A stretch of 64,000 nucleotides of DNA, from the NCBI GenBank assembly GCA_027310725.1, contig DAIDAG010000069.1:1-64000 (forward strand), given 5' to 3'. The notes under the pieces were generated by a model, which was not told the origin of the DNA, did no database searches, and saw only the letters and a list, made by a program, of their open reading frames with translations. This DNA comes from Sideroxydans sp. (GTDB taxonomy: Bacteria; Pseudomonadota; Gammaproteobacteria; Burkholderiales; Gallionellaceae). Positions 37,751 through 46,044 of the stretch are shown here, piece by piece. The translations under genes and the position numbers were made by a program. Position 1 is the stretch's first letter. Every line of letters starts with the position of its first letter.

Positions 37751-38206
37751 TTAACGGAAATGCCGTTTGATGATGCGCGTTGCCAGAGCGCGCTGTTCCG
37801 GAGAAACCAGGTCTTCCTTGTTTAAGAACACGAATGTGTCCGGCTTGCCCAATGCCGGGCTGGATTCGCTAGCCGCATCGATGCCGAGAATCGCTCCTGT
37901 GAAACCCGAGTTCTTGGCCAGCCGCTCCAGCGTGCTCTTTGCCGCAGCAAAATCGATGATGGATGCAAACAGGACCGGCAGTCGCGGGGCGGATTTGCGC
38001 AACGCGGTGAAGACCGTCTCCGCCGATTCAGCTATGGATGAAACCACTGCCAGTGAAATGATCGCGCCTGCTGCGCCCGTTGTGCTCGCGGGCAGGTCAC
38101 CCATCGTGGCCAGTGGCGTCGGGGTGTATCCGTTCTGTTCCAGGAAAGGTTTCATTTCCGAAACGATGAATGGATGAGGACGGGCAAGCAGTATGTTCCT
38201 GGACAT
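37751..38206 (-). CDS. Hypothetical protein heading the sigma-factor operon
   Basis: 151 residues, not recognised. Start MSRNILLARPHPFIVSEMKPFL resembles a receiver-like alpha/beta fold, but the acidic pocket and conserved Lys of receivers are not evident. No cysteine, no signal peptide. Start at ATG 38206 with AGGAGA upstream; predicted transcript start near 38232 agrees. Being first behind the ECF promoter, it is probably a main product of the response. Confidence 0.7.
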   Translation of the reverse strand: MSRNILLARPHPFIVSEMKPFLEQNGYTPTPLATMGDLPASTTGAAGAIISLAVVSSIAESAETVFTALRKSAPRLPVLFASIIDFAAAKSTLERLAKNSGFTGAILGIDAASESSPALGKPDTFVFLNKEDLVSPEQRALATRIIKRHFR

Positions 38207-38238
38207 TGGTATCTCCTGTAATTGAATGGGTTGCAGCG

Positions 38239-38267
38239 TTAGTCGCCGATCCGGACGAATCCTTACA
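38239..38267 (-). promoter_or_regulatory. ECF-sigma promoter of sigma-factor operon
   Basis: On the minus strand TGTAAG (38267-38262), 16 bases, CGACTAA (38245-38239). Upstream of the operon that encodes the ECF sigma factor, which predicts positive autoregulation. Confidence 0.87.
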
Positions 38268-38275
38268 AATCGATC

Positions 38276-38304
38276 TGTAAGAATTTCGCCCGTCCTACGA
38301 CCAA
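38276..38304 (+). promoter_or_regulatory. ECF-sigma promoter of MTA phosphorylase gene
   Basis: TGTAAG (38276-38281), 16 bases, CGACCAA (38298-38304), one mismatch to the -10 consensus. Divergent from the sigma-operon promoter with only eight bases between their -35 boxes. Confidence 0.8.
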
Positions 38305-38332
38305 TGCTTGTCAATTCAAAGGAGTCACAGTA

Positions 38333-39199
38333 ATGAACAAGCCACTTATCGGTGTTCTGGGCGGCAGCGGGCTATATCAAATGGACGCCCTGACCGATGT
38401 CAAAGAGCATGTCATCGATACGCCGTTCGGCCAGCCTTCGGATGTCGTCGTGACTGGCCGGATTGGCGATGCAGCGGTTGCGTTCCTGGCACGACATGGC
38501 CGGGGGCATCGCCTGATCCCGTCGGAAGTGCCCTATCGGGCCAACATCTATGCATTGAAATCGCTGGGGGTGCGTTACCTGATCTCGGTGTCCGCGGTAG
38601 GTTCACTGCGTGAGGAGATACGTCCGCTGGATATGGTGTTGCCGGACCAGTTCATCGACTTGACCAAGAATCGTACCTCCACATTCTTCGGCGACGGTGC
38701 AGTCGCCCATGTGTCGATGGCGCAGCCGGTCTGCCCTGCGCTGTCGGCTTTACTGGCAGAAGCAATTGCAGGACTGCATTTCGCTGATCTTAAATTGCAT
38801 CAGGGTGGCACCTACGTCTGCATCGAGGGCCCTTCTTTTTCTTCGAAAGCTGAGTCTCTCTGGTATCGCAATATGGGCGCGGACATCATCGGCATGACCA
38901 ACATGCCGGAGGCCAAGCTCGCCCGCGAAGCGCAGATTGCCTATGCCACATTAGCCTTGGCAACCGATTACGACTGCTGGCATCCGAAAGAAGCTCATGT
39001 CACCGCCGACATGGCGATTGCGAATCTGATGAAGAACGCAGAGCATGCGCAACAGGTTCTGGTAAATGCAATCGGCCTGATCGCGAGCACCATGCCAGAA
39101 TCCATTGCACATACTGCGCTGGCCAGTGGGTTGGTCACTCGGCCTGAAATGATGGCGCAACATGTCAAAAGACGACTGGAGGTACTGCTGCAACCATGA
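38333..39199 (+). CDS. mtnP: S-methyl-5'-thioadenosine phosphorylase
   Basis: 288 residues. Phosphate-binding GGSGLY, RHGRGH, VPYRANIYALKSLG, SAVGSL, EGPSFSSKAES, GMTNMPEAKLARE and the purine-binding TDYDCW are all present; the DYD triad is the adenine-selecting form, so an adenine nucleoside is the likely substrate rather than an inosine form. Normal reaction: 5'-methylthioadenosine plus phosphate to adenine and 5-methylthioribose-1-phosphate. No other MTA salvage genes lie nearby; the ECF promoter links it to arsS instead. Confidence 0.93.
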   Translation: MNKPLIGVLGGSGLYQMDALTDVKEHVIDTPFGQPSDVVVTGRIGDAAVAFLARHGRGHRLIPSEVPYRANIYALKSLGVRYLISVSAVGSLREEIRPLDMVLPDQFIDLTKNRTSTFFGDGAVAHVSMAQPVCPALSALLAEAIAGLHFADLKLHQGGTYVCIEGPSFSSKAESLWYRNMGADIIGMTNMPEAKLAREAQIAYATLALATDYDCWHPKEAHVTADMAIANLMKNAEHAQQVLVNAIGLIASTMPESIAHTALASGLVTRPEMMAQHVKRRLEVLLQP

Positions 39200-39217
39200 C
39201 TTCAGATCAATACTGGC

Positions 39218-40156
39218 TTATTGATTTGCGGAAAGTGACAGAATTGCGCCTCTGCGCACTTTACCCGCAGACAGGGAAAACATCTTTTGAAATACGCGGG
39301 AGAATGCAGATTCCGATTTATACCCAACCTTATTAGCTACTTCGGCGCTAGTCTGCCCTTCCCTCAATAATGACCACGCCAATTGCATTCTCCACCAGGT
39401 GAGGTACTGACCTGGCGTCCATCCGCTCACTGCTTTGAACGTTTCCGCAAAAGTTGTTCGTGACAACGCAGCTTGCTTGGCCATAGTCTCAAGCGTCCAC
39501 TCATGCTCTGGGTGTTGGTGAACTGCGTCTATCGCATGTGCAAGACGGGGGTGCCCATAAATGGCTAACATTCCAACTTCGCCTGGATGATCTTTCAGGT
39601 ACTGACGCAACGCGTAGGTAAAAAGCAGTTCCGATAACTTATCCAGAAGTGTTTTAGATGCGGGGCCAACATTCATATTTTCTATAACGATCATTTCCAG
39701 CAATGACTTCAGCCAATTATTGGAAGCATCGTAACGAATGACAAACACCGGAGGCAATGCATCCAGAATGTAACGGCTACCCTTGTGTTGGAACCGCATC
39801 TCGCCGCACAGCAAACCCGTCCCCTCGATATCTTGCGTGATAGGATATTCAAACCGTGTTTGTTCGCCCGTCTGTTCTTTTACGGGAACCATGCTATGCG
39901 CCAATTCGCGTGGAAATATGACCAGGTCACCGCAGTTCAGTACATCGTTAAAGTACTCCGGCACATCCAGCACGCAGCTGCCTACCGTCACCATGTGAAA
40001 GCAAGTGGCCTCCAGGGTGTGCTCGTTGATTCGCCAATTACCGCACACCTTCGCGTTGAAATAGACACTCGCATTCAGCTTGAGCAAATGCAGTATCTGC
40101 GAGAAAGCATCCATATCGTACTTATTAGCATCATTTACGTATTTATTGGCATTCAT
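39218..40156 (-). CDS. AraC-family regulator with cupin sensor domain
   Basis: 312 residues. N-terminal AraC-type cupin (HTLEATCFHMVTVGSCVLDV...GDLVIFPRELAHSM) and C-terminal double helix-turn-helix (WTLETMAKQAALSRTTFAETFKAVSGWTPGQYLTWWRMQLAWSLLREG..SAEVANKVGYKSESAFSRVFQ). Start at ATG 40156. It diverges from the AhpD-like gene, which it probably controls. Confidence 0.9.
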   Translation of the reverse strand: MNANKYVNDANKYDMDAFSQILHLLKLNASVYFNAKVCGNWRINEHTLEATCFHMVTVGSCVLDVPEYFNDVLNCGDLVIFPRELAHSMVPVKEQTGEQTRFEYPITQDIEGTGLLCGEMRFQHKGSRYILDALPPVFVIRYDASNNWLKSLLEMIVIENMNVGPASKTLLDKLSELLFTYALRQYLKDHPGEVGMLAIYGHPRLAHAIDAVHQHPEHEWTLETMAKQAALSRTTFAETFKAVSGWTPGQYLTWWRMQLAWSLLREGQTSAEVANKVGYKSESAFSRVFQKMFSLSAGKVRRGAILSLSANQ

Positions 40157-40224
40157 AGTTCGGATTATAACGACTACAGTGCGTACGTCAATTTGACAAT
40201 AACGCAACCGAAAGGAAATACATC

Positions 40225-40764
40225 ATGGTTAATTTCACATTTCACACCCCGGAAAATACATCCGGCCCAACAAAGGAACTGCTGACGGGAATTCAGAAAG
40301 GTTATGGATTTTTTCCAAATCTTTATGGATACATGGCAGAAGCGCCAACCACGGTTGAAGCTTATTTGGCACTCAATGATCTGGTTTCCAAGACCTCGCT
40401 GACGCCTGGTCAACAGCAGGTCGCATTGCTGGCAGTAAGCGTTGAAAACGGTTGCGACTTTTGCACGGTTGCACATCGGGCCATGGGAAAGATGAAGAAG
40501 GCGAACGAACAGACTTTGACTGCAGTCAGCTCGCACAGCACGATCAACAACCCGCATGATCGTGCCTTGGCCGCGTTCGCCCAATCGGTCACCAAGAATC
40601 GCGGCCGTCCTTCAGAATCCGAAGTACAGGCATTTCTGGACGCGGGATTCAACAAGCAGCAAATTCTCGAAGTGATCCTGATCGTATCTATCAAGACGCT
40701 TTCAAATTACATCAATCACTTAACACATCCAGAACCCAATAAAGAACTCCTGGGCATGGTTTAA
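40225..40764 (+). CDS. Carboxymuconolactone decarboxylase/AhpD-like protein
   Basis: 179 residues, all-alpha AhpD fold with the redox motif ENGCDFCTVAHRAM (CxxC and the following His). Likely an alkylhydroperoxidase or disulfide reductase. AAGGAA upstream. The AraC gene diverges 68 bases away. Confidence 0.9.
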   Translation: MVNFTFHTPENTSGPTKELLTGIQKGYGFFPNLYGYMAEAPTTVEAYLALNDLVSKTSLTPGQQQVALLAVSVENGCDFCTVAHRAMGKMKKANEQTLTAVSSHSTINNPHDRALAAFAQSVTKNRGRPSESEVQAFLDAGFNKQQILEVILIVSIKTLSNYINHLTHPEPNKELLGMV

Positions 40765-41145
40765 GCGTATGAAAGTGAATGTCTGATTAAATTCAGAGCG
40801 GACGTTCCCGCAGACTAAAACAACATTATTTTCAGTAATCCGAGAGCGTCCGCAATGGCCGAAGAGTGAGATTTTCCAGCAGTAGTATGAGCGGCGGCAA
40901 ATGGCACCGACCAGCCCTTCCCCCCTTGATACTCACCGCCCTAAAGCCGACAGTGGCGTTTCAGTTATACAGCTCGCCGCATAGCGGTCGTTTGCCAAGT
41001 AGCACTACCGACCCTCAGCGGACATCGCAACTTCCAGAAACCGGTCATTCAACGACGTTGTGGAAAAAGTCTAAACATTCACGCATCCTGCCGTGAACCA
41101 AACCAAAGACAATAGGGGCTCAGACTGAGCCTCCAATTGTTCCGA
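40765..41145. repeat. Intergenic stretch with repeat copy
   Basis: About 380 bases without a gene. ATTCAGAGCGGACG at 40791-40804 and the flanking bases match 7214-7239. Nothing else identified except a hairpin at 41110-41139. Confidence 0.55.
41110..41139 (-). terminator. Terminator-like hairpin after TPR gene
   Basis: Inverted repeat CAATAGGGGCTCAG / CTGAGCCTCCAATTG with a one-base loop (41110-41139), directly downstream of the stop at 41146 on the minus strand and followed there by a T-rich run. Could also act in both directions. Confidence 0.5.
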
Positions 41146-41991
41146 TCATCTGGATGTCCGGATAAGCTCCCCGTCGTTGTCCATCATCGGCGAGCGCTCA
41201 CCGTTACTTGTCTGAGAAAAATAATAATGGCCGGTATTCTCTCCGCTTAGAATAAACGTGGTGTAGTTGACGATATATCCGCGAACATCGCGCATCTGCA
41301 ACTCGTTGCCTGCCTCCGCGACAATCTCCTCGTCTTGGTCCTGCCGGATCACTTTTGCACCGGTCGGGGTTACATCGCCGACACTGAAGAAGACGATGTT
41401 GGGGTTGACGGTGAGAGCCCAGACGCCTTTGAACCTCGCCAACGGCCACGATTCCGCCTCTTTCTGCCTCTGCAGCGCCGCCTCCTGCTCTGCCCGCTGT
41501 TTTGCCGCTATGATGCTTTGTTCGGCGGCCTTGTCCCTTTGGTACTCGACTTTATAATACAAATCCTTTATGTCTTTGCTGTTGGGAGAGGCAAGCTGCG
41601 CGAGCTTCAGGCTGCGCAGCGAGCCATCAAAATCCCCCGCCTTGTCCTGCGCAAGGCCGAGGTTGAAATATGCATTCACGGACCACGGGGCGGCAAGAGC
41701 AGCCTGCCGGAATTCCTTCACCGCGTCCTGATAATCGGCCGTTGACTTTGCCTCCTTGAAGGCCTCCGTACCGCGCGACATCCGGCGGACCGCTTCATCG
41801 GGCAGCGCCGGTGTGGGTTTCAGTTCCCGTGCGAGCTTTATGATCTGCGCGCGCAGGGCGTCGTCATCGGGCGTCTTCTGCAGCAGCTCTACCGTCCGGT
41901 TGAACTGCACGCGCGGGGATTCGGCATTGGCTACGTTTACCAGAATCAGGATTCCAAATAACAGTGCCAATAATTTCATCGCGAGTTTCAT
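41146..41991 (-). CDS. Exported TPR-repeat protein (paralogue A)
   Basis: 281 residues: signal peptide (LLALLFGILILVNVANAE), TPR-like helices at about 60-140 (AVKEFRQAALAAPWSVNAYFNLGLAQDKAGDFDGSLRSLKLA), a coiled coil rich in Gln/Glu/Ala, and a C-terminal beta-rich part (FKGVWALTVNPNIVFFSVGDV). Closely related over the first 150 residues to the gene at 43322. Function unknown. Confidence 0.82.
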   Translation of the reverse strand: MKLAMKLLALLFGILILVNVANAESPRVQFNRTVELLQKTPDDDALRAQIIKLARELKPTPALPDEAVRRMSRGTEAFKEAKSTADYQDAVKEFRQAALAAPWSVNAYFNLGLAQDKAGDFDGSLRSLKLAQLASPNSKDIKDLYYKVEYQRDKAAEQSIIAAKQRAEQEAALQRQKEAESWPLARFKGVWALTVNPNIVFFSVGDVTPTGAKVIRQDQDEEIVAEAGNELQMRDVRGYIVNYTTFILSGENTGHYYFSQTSNGERSPMMDNDGELIRTSR

Positions 41992-42057
41992 GTCATTTCC
42001 CTTTTCCTAAAATCGTCATTAAAAATTGCTCTTGCCCAAAACAGCAGACATCATTCC

Positions 42058-43239
42058 TTAGCCCTTCCCACCAAGAACGATTTCATCGGCAGTAGGACTA
42101 CGGCCGCCATTAACTCTCTCATCGGGGCCATTAGGATGGTTCTTGTGATAGTTTTTGCGATACTCCACCAGCGCTTTCTGTAATTGCGCTTTTAACTCTT
42201 CATTGGTGTATCCCTCTCCGCGCGCTGCTTTCGAAACTGCGCTCGTTCGGCCCGCAACGTCACGGTCACCATACTTCTCGACATATTTTTTAAACGCCGC
42301 ATCGGCGCGCGCTCTGGCCGCCATCTGGTTTGCCGCTATGCGAGCTAAATGACTATCGCCGGGATCGACTGCCGCACCGTCGTTGGATTTGATGGGGTTG
42401 TTTTGATTGGGCGAGTGTGTAGTTTGCGCGGGTGTCCGATAATCGAGTGTGAATTTCGCCAGTTCGACGAGACGCCTAATGCCGGGATCGCGGGGTTCTT
42501 TGTTGTGTGCATCCTGAAACCACGCCAGCGCGACTTTCCAGTCTCCGGCTTGAATGGCTTCAAATCCCTTGCGCACCCGGTCGCCGGCCGGTGTGTGCGG
42601 AATGGCTTTATCTACAGATTCTGGCAAATTGGATGGCACATGGCGCGCATCCACCACCATGGGATCTGAATTGGGTGTTTGTGCCGTAGCGGGTCTCAAG
42701 CCATGGATTTCGGTTGACGCACCACTACCGCGCAATCCTGATTCGCCCGCCCCGGTGGTTGTGGCACTGCTACCGCGCAACCCTGAATTATCTGACCAAC
42801 CAGAGGTCGCGCTACCTGTTGAACCGCGTAGCGTGCTGGCAGCGGCATTGCGGTCATCAATGAATTTGGCTTGGTTTGCGATCTCTTCCATGCGGCGCTT
42901 ATTGTCTGCTTCGATGCGCTGCTGTTCAAGTTCAGCATCCCGTTCACGTTGTGCTTCGGCAGCGGTGGCCTCAGCTTGTGCACGTTGGGCAGCTCAATTG
43001 TCGTAATTTGAATTTCCAGAGTTGCCTGCTCCAGGAGCATCACATGAACAACCATGAGGTACTCCACCTTGCTGCCTACATGACCGGTCAAATACGCTCT
43101 GCGGGGTAGAGCCGCCGCCTCCCCAATTGCAGTCTGCACTGGCAACTAAAGGCGCGATCATCAGGACCAGAAAAAACGGTATCCATTTTGGAATCAAAAG
43201 GCCACTGAATAATTTAGATTTAATCGTCATACTATCCAT
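42058..43239 (-). pseudogene. Exported Ala/Glu-rich protein gene interrupted by in-frame TGA
   Basis: The frame beginning at ATG 43239 (signal peptide, then Cys/Gly-rich DCNWGGGGSTPQSVFDRSC) hits TGA at 42996-42994. The same frame continues without a break for 34 codons to ATG 42891 and on to a stop at 42058: AAQRAQAEATAAEAQRERD coiled coil, three SGLRGS/STLRGS repeats, a TPR-like part (VALAWFQDAHNKEPRDPG) and an Ala-rich tail. One base change (CGA to TGA, for example) or a sequencing error would explain it. The downstream part could be translated from 42891 but would lack a signal peptide. Its neighbours are two TPR paralogues. Confidence 0.75.
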
Positions 43240-43321
43240 AACATTATAATTTAGGAGGTATCACCGAATGCCTATTGCCCATTGTGGGCCACAACCAGCT
43301 TCTTCTCTCTTTGCGCTGCTC

Positions 43322-44221
43322 CTAGTCTTTGGTCAATACGATATCGTTTGAACTTTCCCATGACCAATCGCCACCAGTAGCCGCCTGCGGCTCCTTCCAG
43401 GAAATACGCGAAGGACTGACCGTGACCGTAATCGGGAAATCCGGGTAGCTGCCTCCTCCAAGCGTCTGGCGGCCCATTTTGGCGCTTTCAGAGGGGACCG
43501 CAGCCCACTTGATCGTAGTGTAGTCATCCCCTTCGATGCTGCCCTTTTGTGTTATAGCTCCAGTTTGCTTGTTGCTGATCGATATCGTCTTGTCTTTGAT
43601 GGTAATGACATCGGTCCACCGATACACATTTCCATTCCACGCGCAGGGGCAGTGAAACGTAGAGGCGGCATTCCATTCACCCGCCAAAAATCCAATCTTG
43701 TTCGCGTAATCGCGCTTCTTCTGTTCCTCCGTAGCCTTGTCCTTGGCGACCCTGTCCTCCTTGTCCTCCAGCACATAACTGTAATCCTGGGCTTTGCGTG
43801 CATCGTCGGCCACCGGGCCGGTGAGCACGAATAACTTGAGGGCCTCGATCGCGCTGCTGTATTCCTGCCGCATCTCTTGCGCCTTGGCGAGGTTGAAATA
43901 CGGGTCTCCCCACCACGGGGCGATCAGCAGCGCTTCCTGATAGCGTTCTACCGCACGCGCATAGTCATCGGGATTTTTCGCATCGCCGAACGCGGCATTG
44001 CCACGCACGAATGCACGTCGCGCCTCCTCCGGAATGGCTGGAACCGGCTTCAATTTCATTGAAAGCTTGATGATGTTTTCGCGCAACGCACTATTCTGGG
44101 GTGCCTTCTGCAACTGCTCGACCATTTGTTTAAGTTGTTCGCGTGGTGACAAAGCATAGGCGCCATTTGCCAGCAACAGCGCGCCAGACATTAACGCTAA
44201 AAATTTCGTGACGGATTTCAT
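43322..44221 (-). CDS. Exported TPR-repeat protein (paralogue B)
   Basis: 299 residues: signal peptide (LMSGALLLANGAYALS), then the same module as the gene at 41146 (SPREQLKQMVEQLQKAPQNSALRENIIKL; RYQEALLIAPWWGDPYFNLAKAQEM), followed by a different beta-rich end (AASTFHCPCAWNGNVYRWTDV). The shared N-terminal half shows a duplication around the interrupted gene. Function unknown. Confidence 0.82.
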   Translation of the reverse strand: MKSVTKFLALMSGALLLANGAYALSPREQLKQMVEQLQKAPQNSALRENIIKLSMKLKPVPAIPEEARRAFVRGNAAFGDAKNPDDYARAVERYQEALLIAPWWGDPYFNLAKAQEMRQEYSSAIEALKLFVLTGPVADDARKAQDYSYVLEDKEDRVAKDKATEEQKKRDYANKIGFLAGEWNAASTFHCPCAWNGNVYRWTDVITIKDKTISISNKQTGAITQKGSIEGDDYTTIKWAAVPSESAKMGRQTLGGGSYPDFPITVTVSPSRISWKEPQAATGGDWSWESSNDIVLTKD

Positions 44222-44647
44222 ATGATTCCTTTTTACGATCGAATGAGAACGTTAAGTGCTAACTGAGCCTCAACCGGATCAAAACCCCTTACCCCATCGG
44301 TTGGGCAAAGTGTATCAGTAATGCTTTGATTGGTGCGTCTCCCCCAGTAGAGCGCATCAGGAATTCTGGGCTGTTTGCGACCGGCCGGCTACGCGCTTGT
44401 TCAGGGGCACCCTACAAACCCGTTTTGCGGCAGGCGCAATGTCTGATCGTGGCACGTTGTCGTCCATGACGAAGGTCAGCTTTCTGGCATCGAATTTTCA
44501 ATCTCGACTGTCGGTTCATAGCACGCAGCGGTACCTCATGTTGCCATATCGCTTGCCAGGAAGCGTCCACTTGAGCCTCGGTGAATCAGCGCACCAGATA
44601 GATTCTATGTTTTACGCTACACTTCAGATTTGCGCTCCCGCCAGCTT
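44222..44647. repeat. Intergenic stretch with repeat copy
   Basis: About 425 bases without a gene. The block near 44525-44605 (GCAGCGGTACCTCATGTTGC and GCCAGGAAGC) matches 7325-7410. The rest shows no clear structure. Confidence 0.55.
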
Positions 44648-45646
44648 TTAATTCTCCGACCCGATGGATATTTCGAAATCACCGAATTCCGAAAATCGAT
44701 CTAATCCCGCTCGCATTGCAGAAATCATTGCCGGATGAAAGGGATCATGACCTGCACCCCAGGCCCATTTGATGAGACTACCGGGACAAACTGCATTGGC
44801 TTTTATTGAGTTTTGAGGTCGGCATACCTTGTCTCGGTCACCGTGCACAAACAGTACCGGAAGTCCGCTCAAATTGGCGCAGGACTGCAACACCGCAGAC
44901 TCTCCAAGCCAGCAACGATGTAAAAGGTAATGGCTTTGTAGCCGGTAACGTTGAACGAGTGAGTGCAGCGCATCGCCTTCAGGCACGGAAGTTGGTGGTA
45001 AACCGCTAATAACACGTTCCCACCCAAACCACGCAGTAGCTGCCTCGGTTTTGATGCGGTCAGTTCCTTGGTTGAAGACTATATATAACCAGGGCAACAG
45101 GTTGTCGCGTGTTTCTTGTGGAGCAATTCTGGAAAAGGTCAACCAAGCTTCCGGGTAATCGGCGGCCGCATCCTTAAAGAACCATTGAATGTCATCCTCG
45201 CCAGTAAGAAAAAGTCCTCGAAACAAAACCCCAGTGACGTTGGCGCGGTTGTTAGCCGCATAAACAGCTCCCAAGGTTGCCCCCCAGGAACCCCCAACCA
45301 CTAACCAGCGGGTAATTCCAAGGTGGTGGCGCAGGGTCTCGATATCACCCAACAGTAGTTCAGTTCGATTGTGTTGGGTCTCTCCGCTTGGCTCACTAAG
45401 GCCGCTGCCGCGTTGATCAAACTGAATTACCCGATAGCATGCAGGGTCAAAAAAACTGGCCTGCAATGGGGAACTGCCAGAACCTGGCCCACCATGCAAG
45501 ACTATTACCGGTATGCCTTGTGGATTTCCCCGCTGCGTGTAGGCAAGGCGGTGACCGTCTCCCACCGGGAGCAATCCTGCGTCAAAGGGTTGCTCTTGGG
45601 AAAACAAACTGTCTGCACTTTTTGCATTACAAGGCTTGGCTATCAT
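44648..45646 (-). CDS. pip: Proline iminopeptidase-like alpha/beta hydrolase
   Basis: 332 residues from ATG 45646 (a TTG 18 bases earlier is possible). HGGPGSGSSP oxyanion segment, nucleophile elbow GGSWGATL, and later Asp and His (VHGDRDKVC, WGAGHDPFHP) form the S33 peptidase triad. Removes N-terminal proline from peptides. It is the divergent neighbour of pqqA; a peptidase is needed in PQQ synthesis, but the usual PqqF/G is an M16 protease, so a link is only speculative. Confidence 0.88.
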   Translation of the reverse strand: MIAKPCNAKSADSLFSQEQPFDAGLLPVGDGHRLAYTQRGNPQGIPVIVLHGGPGSGSSPLQASFFDPACYRVIQFDQRGSGLSEPSGETQHNRTELLLGDIETLRHHLGITRWLVVGGSWGATLGAVYAANNRANVTGVLFRGLFLTGEDDIQWFFKDAAADYPEAWLTFSRIAPQETRDNLLPWLYIVFNQGTDRIKTEAATAWFGWERVISGLPPTSVPEGDALHSLVQRYRLQSHYLLHRCWLGESAVLQSCANLSGLPVLFVHGDRDKVCRPQNSIKANAVCPGSLIKWAWGAGHDPFHPAMISAMRAGLDRFSEFGDFEISIGSEN

Positions 45647-45720
45647 GAAGCGTAATTGTAGCAATCCTCAAGCGCCTGAGTCAGGCAAGTAGTTCAATGA
45701 CTTCACTCGAATCATGAAAA

Positions 45721-45740
45721 TCATGAGACTGATCTCATGA
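45721..45740. promoter_or_regulatory. Perfect dyad upstream of pqqA
   Basis: TCATGAGA-CTGA-TCTCATGA, two 8-base arms with a 4-base centre, in the gap between the peptidase gene and pqqA, about 155 bases before the pqqA ATG. Candidate operator; the protein is unknown. Confidence 0.45.
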
Positions 45741-45895
45741 ATAGCCTGAGGCTACCAAGATCTGACTGTGGAATACTTGACTCGGAGCTCGATGCCTAAG
45801 TTTCCCAATTGGTTAGTCTGTGGGTTAACCGGTGTGACTAGTTCCCGGGCCTTAAAGGCCTGCCACTTTTTAATAATTTCTAAAGGATACTCAAT

Positions 45896-45970
45896 ATGCA
45901 ATGGCAAACACCTAAGGCTTGCGATTTCCGCTTCGGCTTCGAAATCACCATGTACGTTGCGGCTCGTTAA
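45896..45970 (+). CDS. pqqA: PQQ precursor peptide PqqA
   Basis: 24 codons encode a peptide beginning MQWQTPK and ending EITMYVAAR. The conserved Glu16-x3-Tyr20 pair (FEITMY), whose crosslinking by PqqE starts PQQ synthesis, is intact. AAAGGA lies upstream. Too short for a usual gene-length cutoff, so easily missed. Confidence 0.95.
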   Translation: MQWQTPKACDFRFGFEITMYVAAR

Positions 45971-45990
45971 TACGAGACAGTAACTTTCAA

Positions 45991-46010
45991 AGCCCGCCTC
46001 ACGGCGGGCT
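45991..46010 (+). terminator. Attenuator-type hairpin between pqqA and pqqB
   Basis: AGCCCGCC-TCAC-GGCGGGCT: a perfect 8-base GC-rich stem with a 4-base loop, 20 bases after the pqqA stop and without a real U-run (GTTCCTTCCC follows). Fits partial termination or mRNA stabilisation that would yield excess pqqA over pqqB-E. Confidence 0.7.
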
Positions 46011-46044
46011 GTTCCTTCCCTGAATCGCAAGAGCTTACTAATTT

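Noticed and set aside
42994-42996. TGA as selenocysteine codon
   Set aside because: No SECIS-like hairpin recognised after the TGA, no selenoprotein family match, and the site lies in a low-complexity linker.
44648-45646. Proline iminopeptidase as the PqqF-type protease
   Set aside because: S33 fold removes N-terminal proline only; PqqA cleavage is done by M16-type PqqF/PqqG. Adjacency to pqqA alone is weak evidence.
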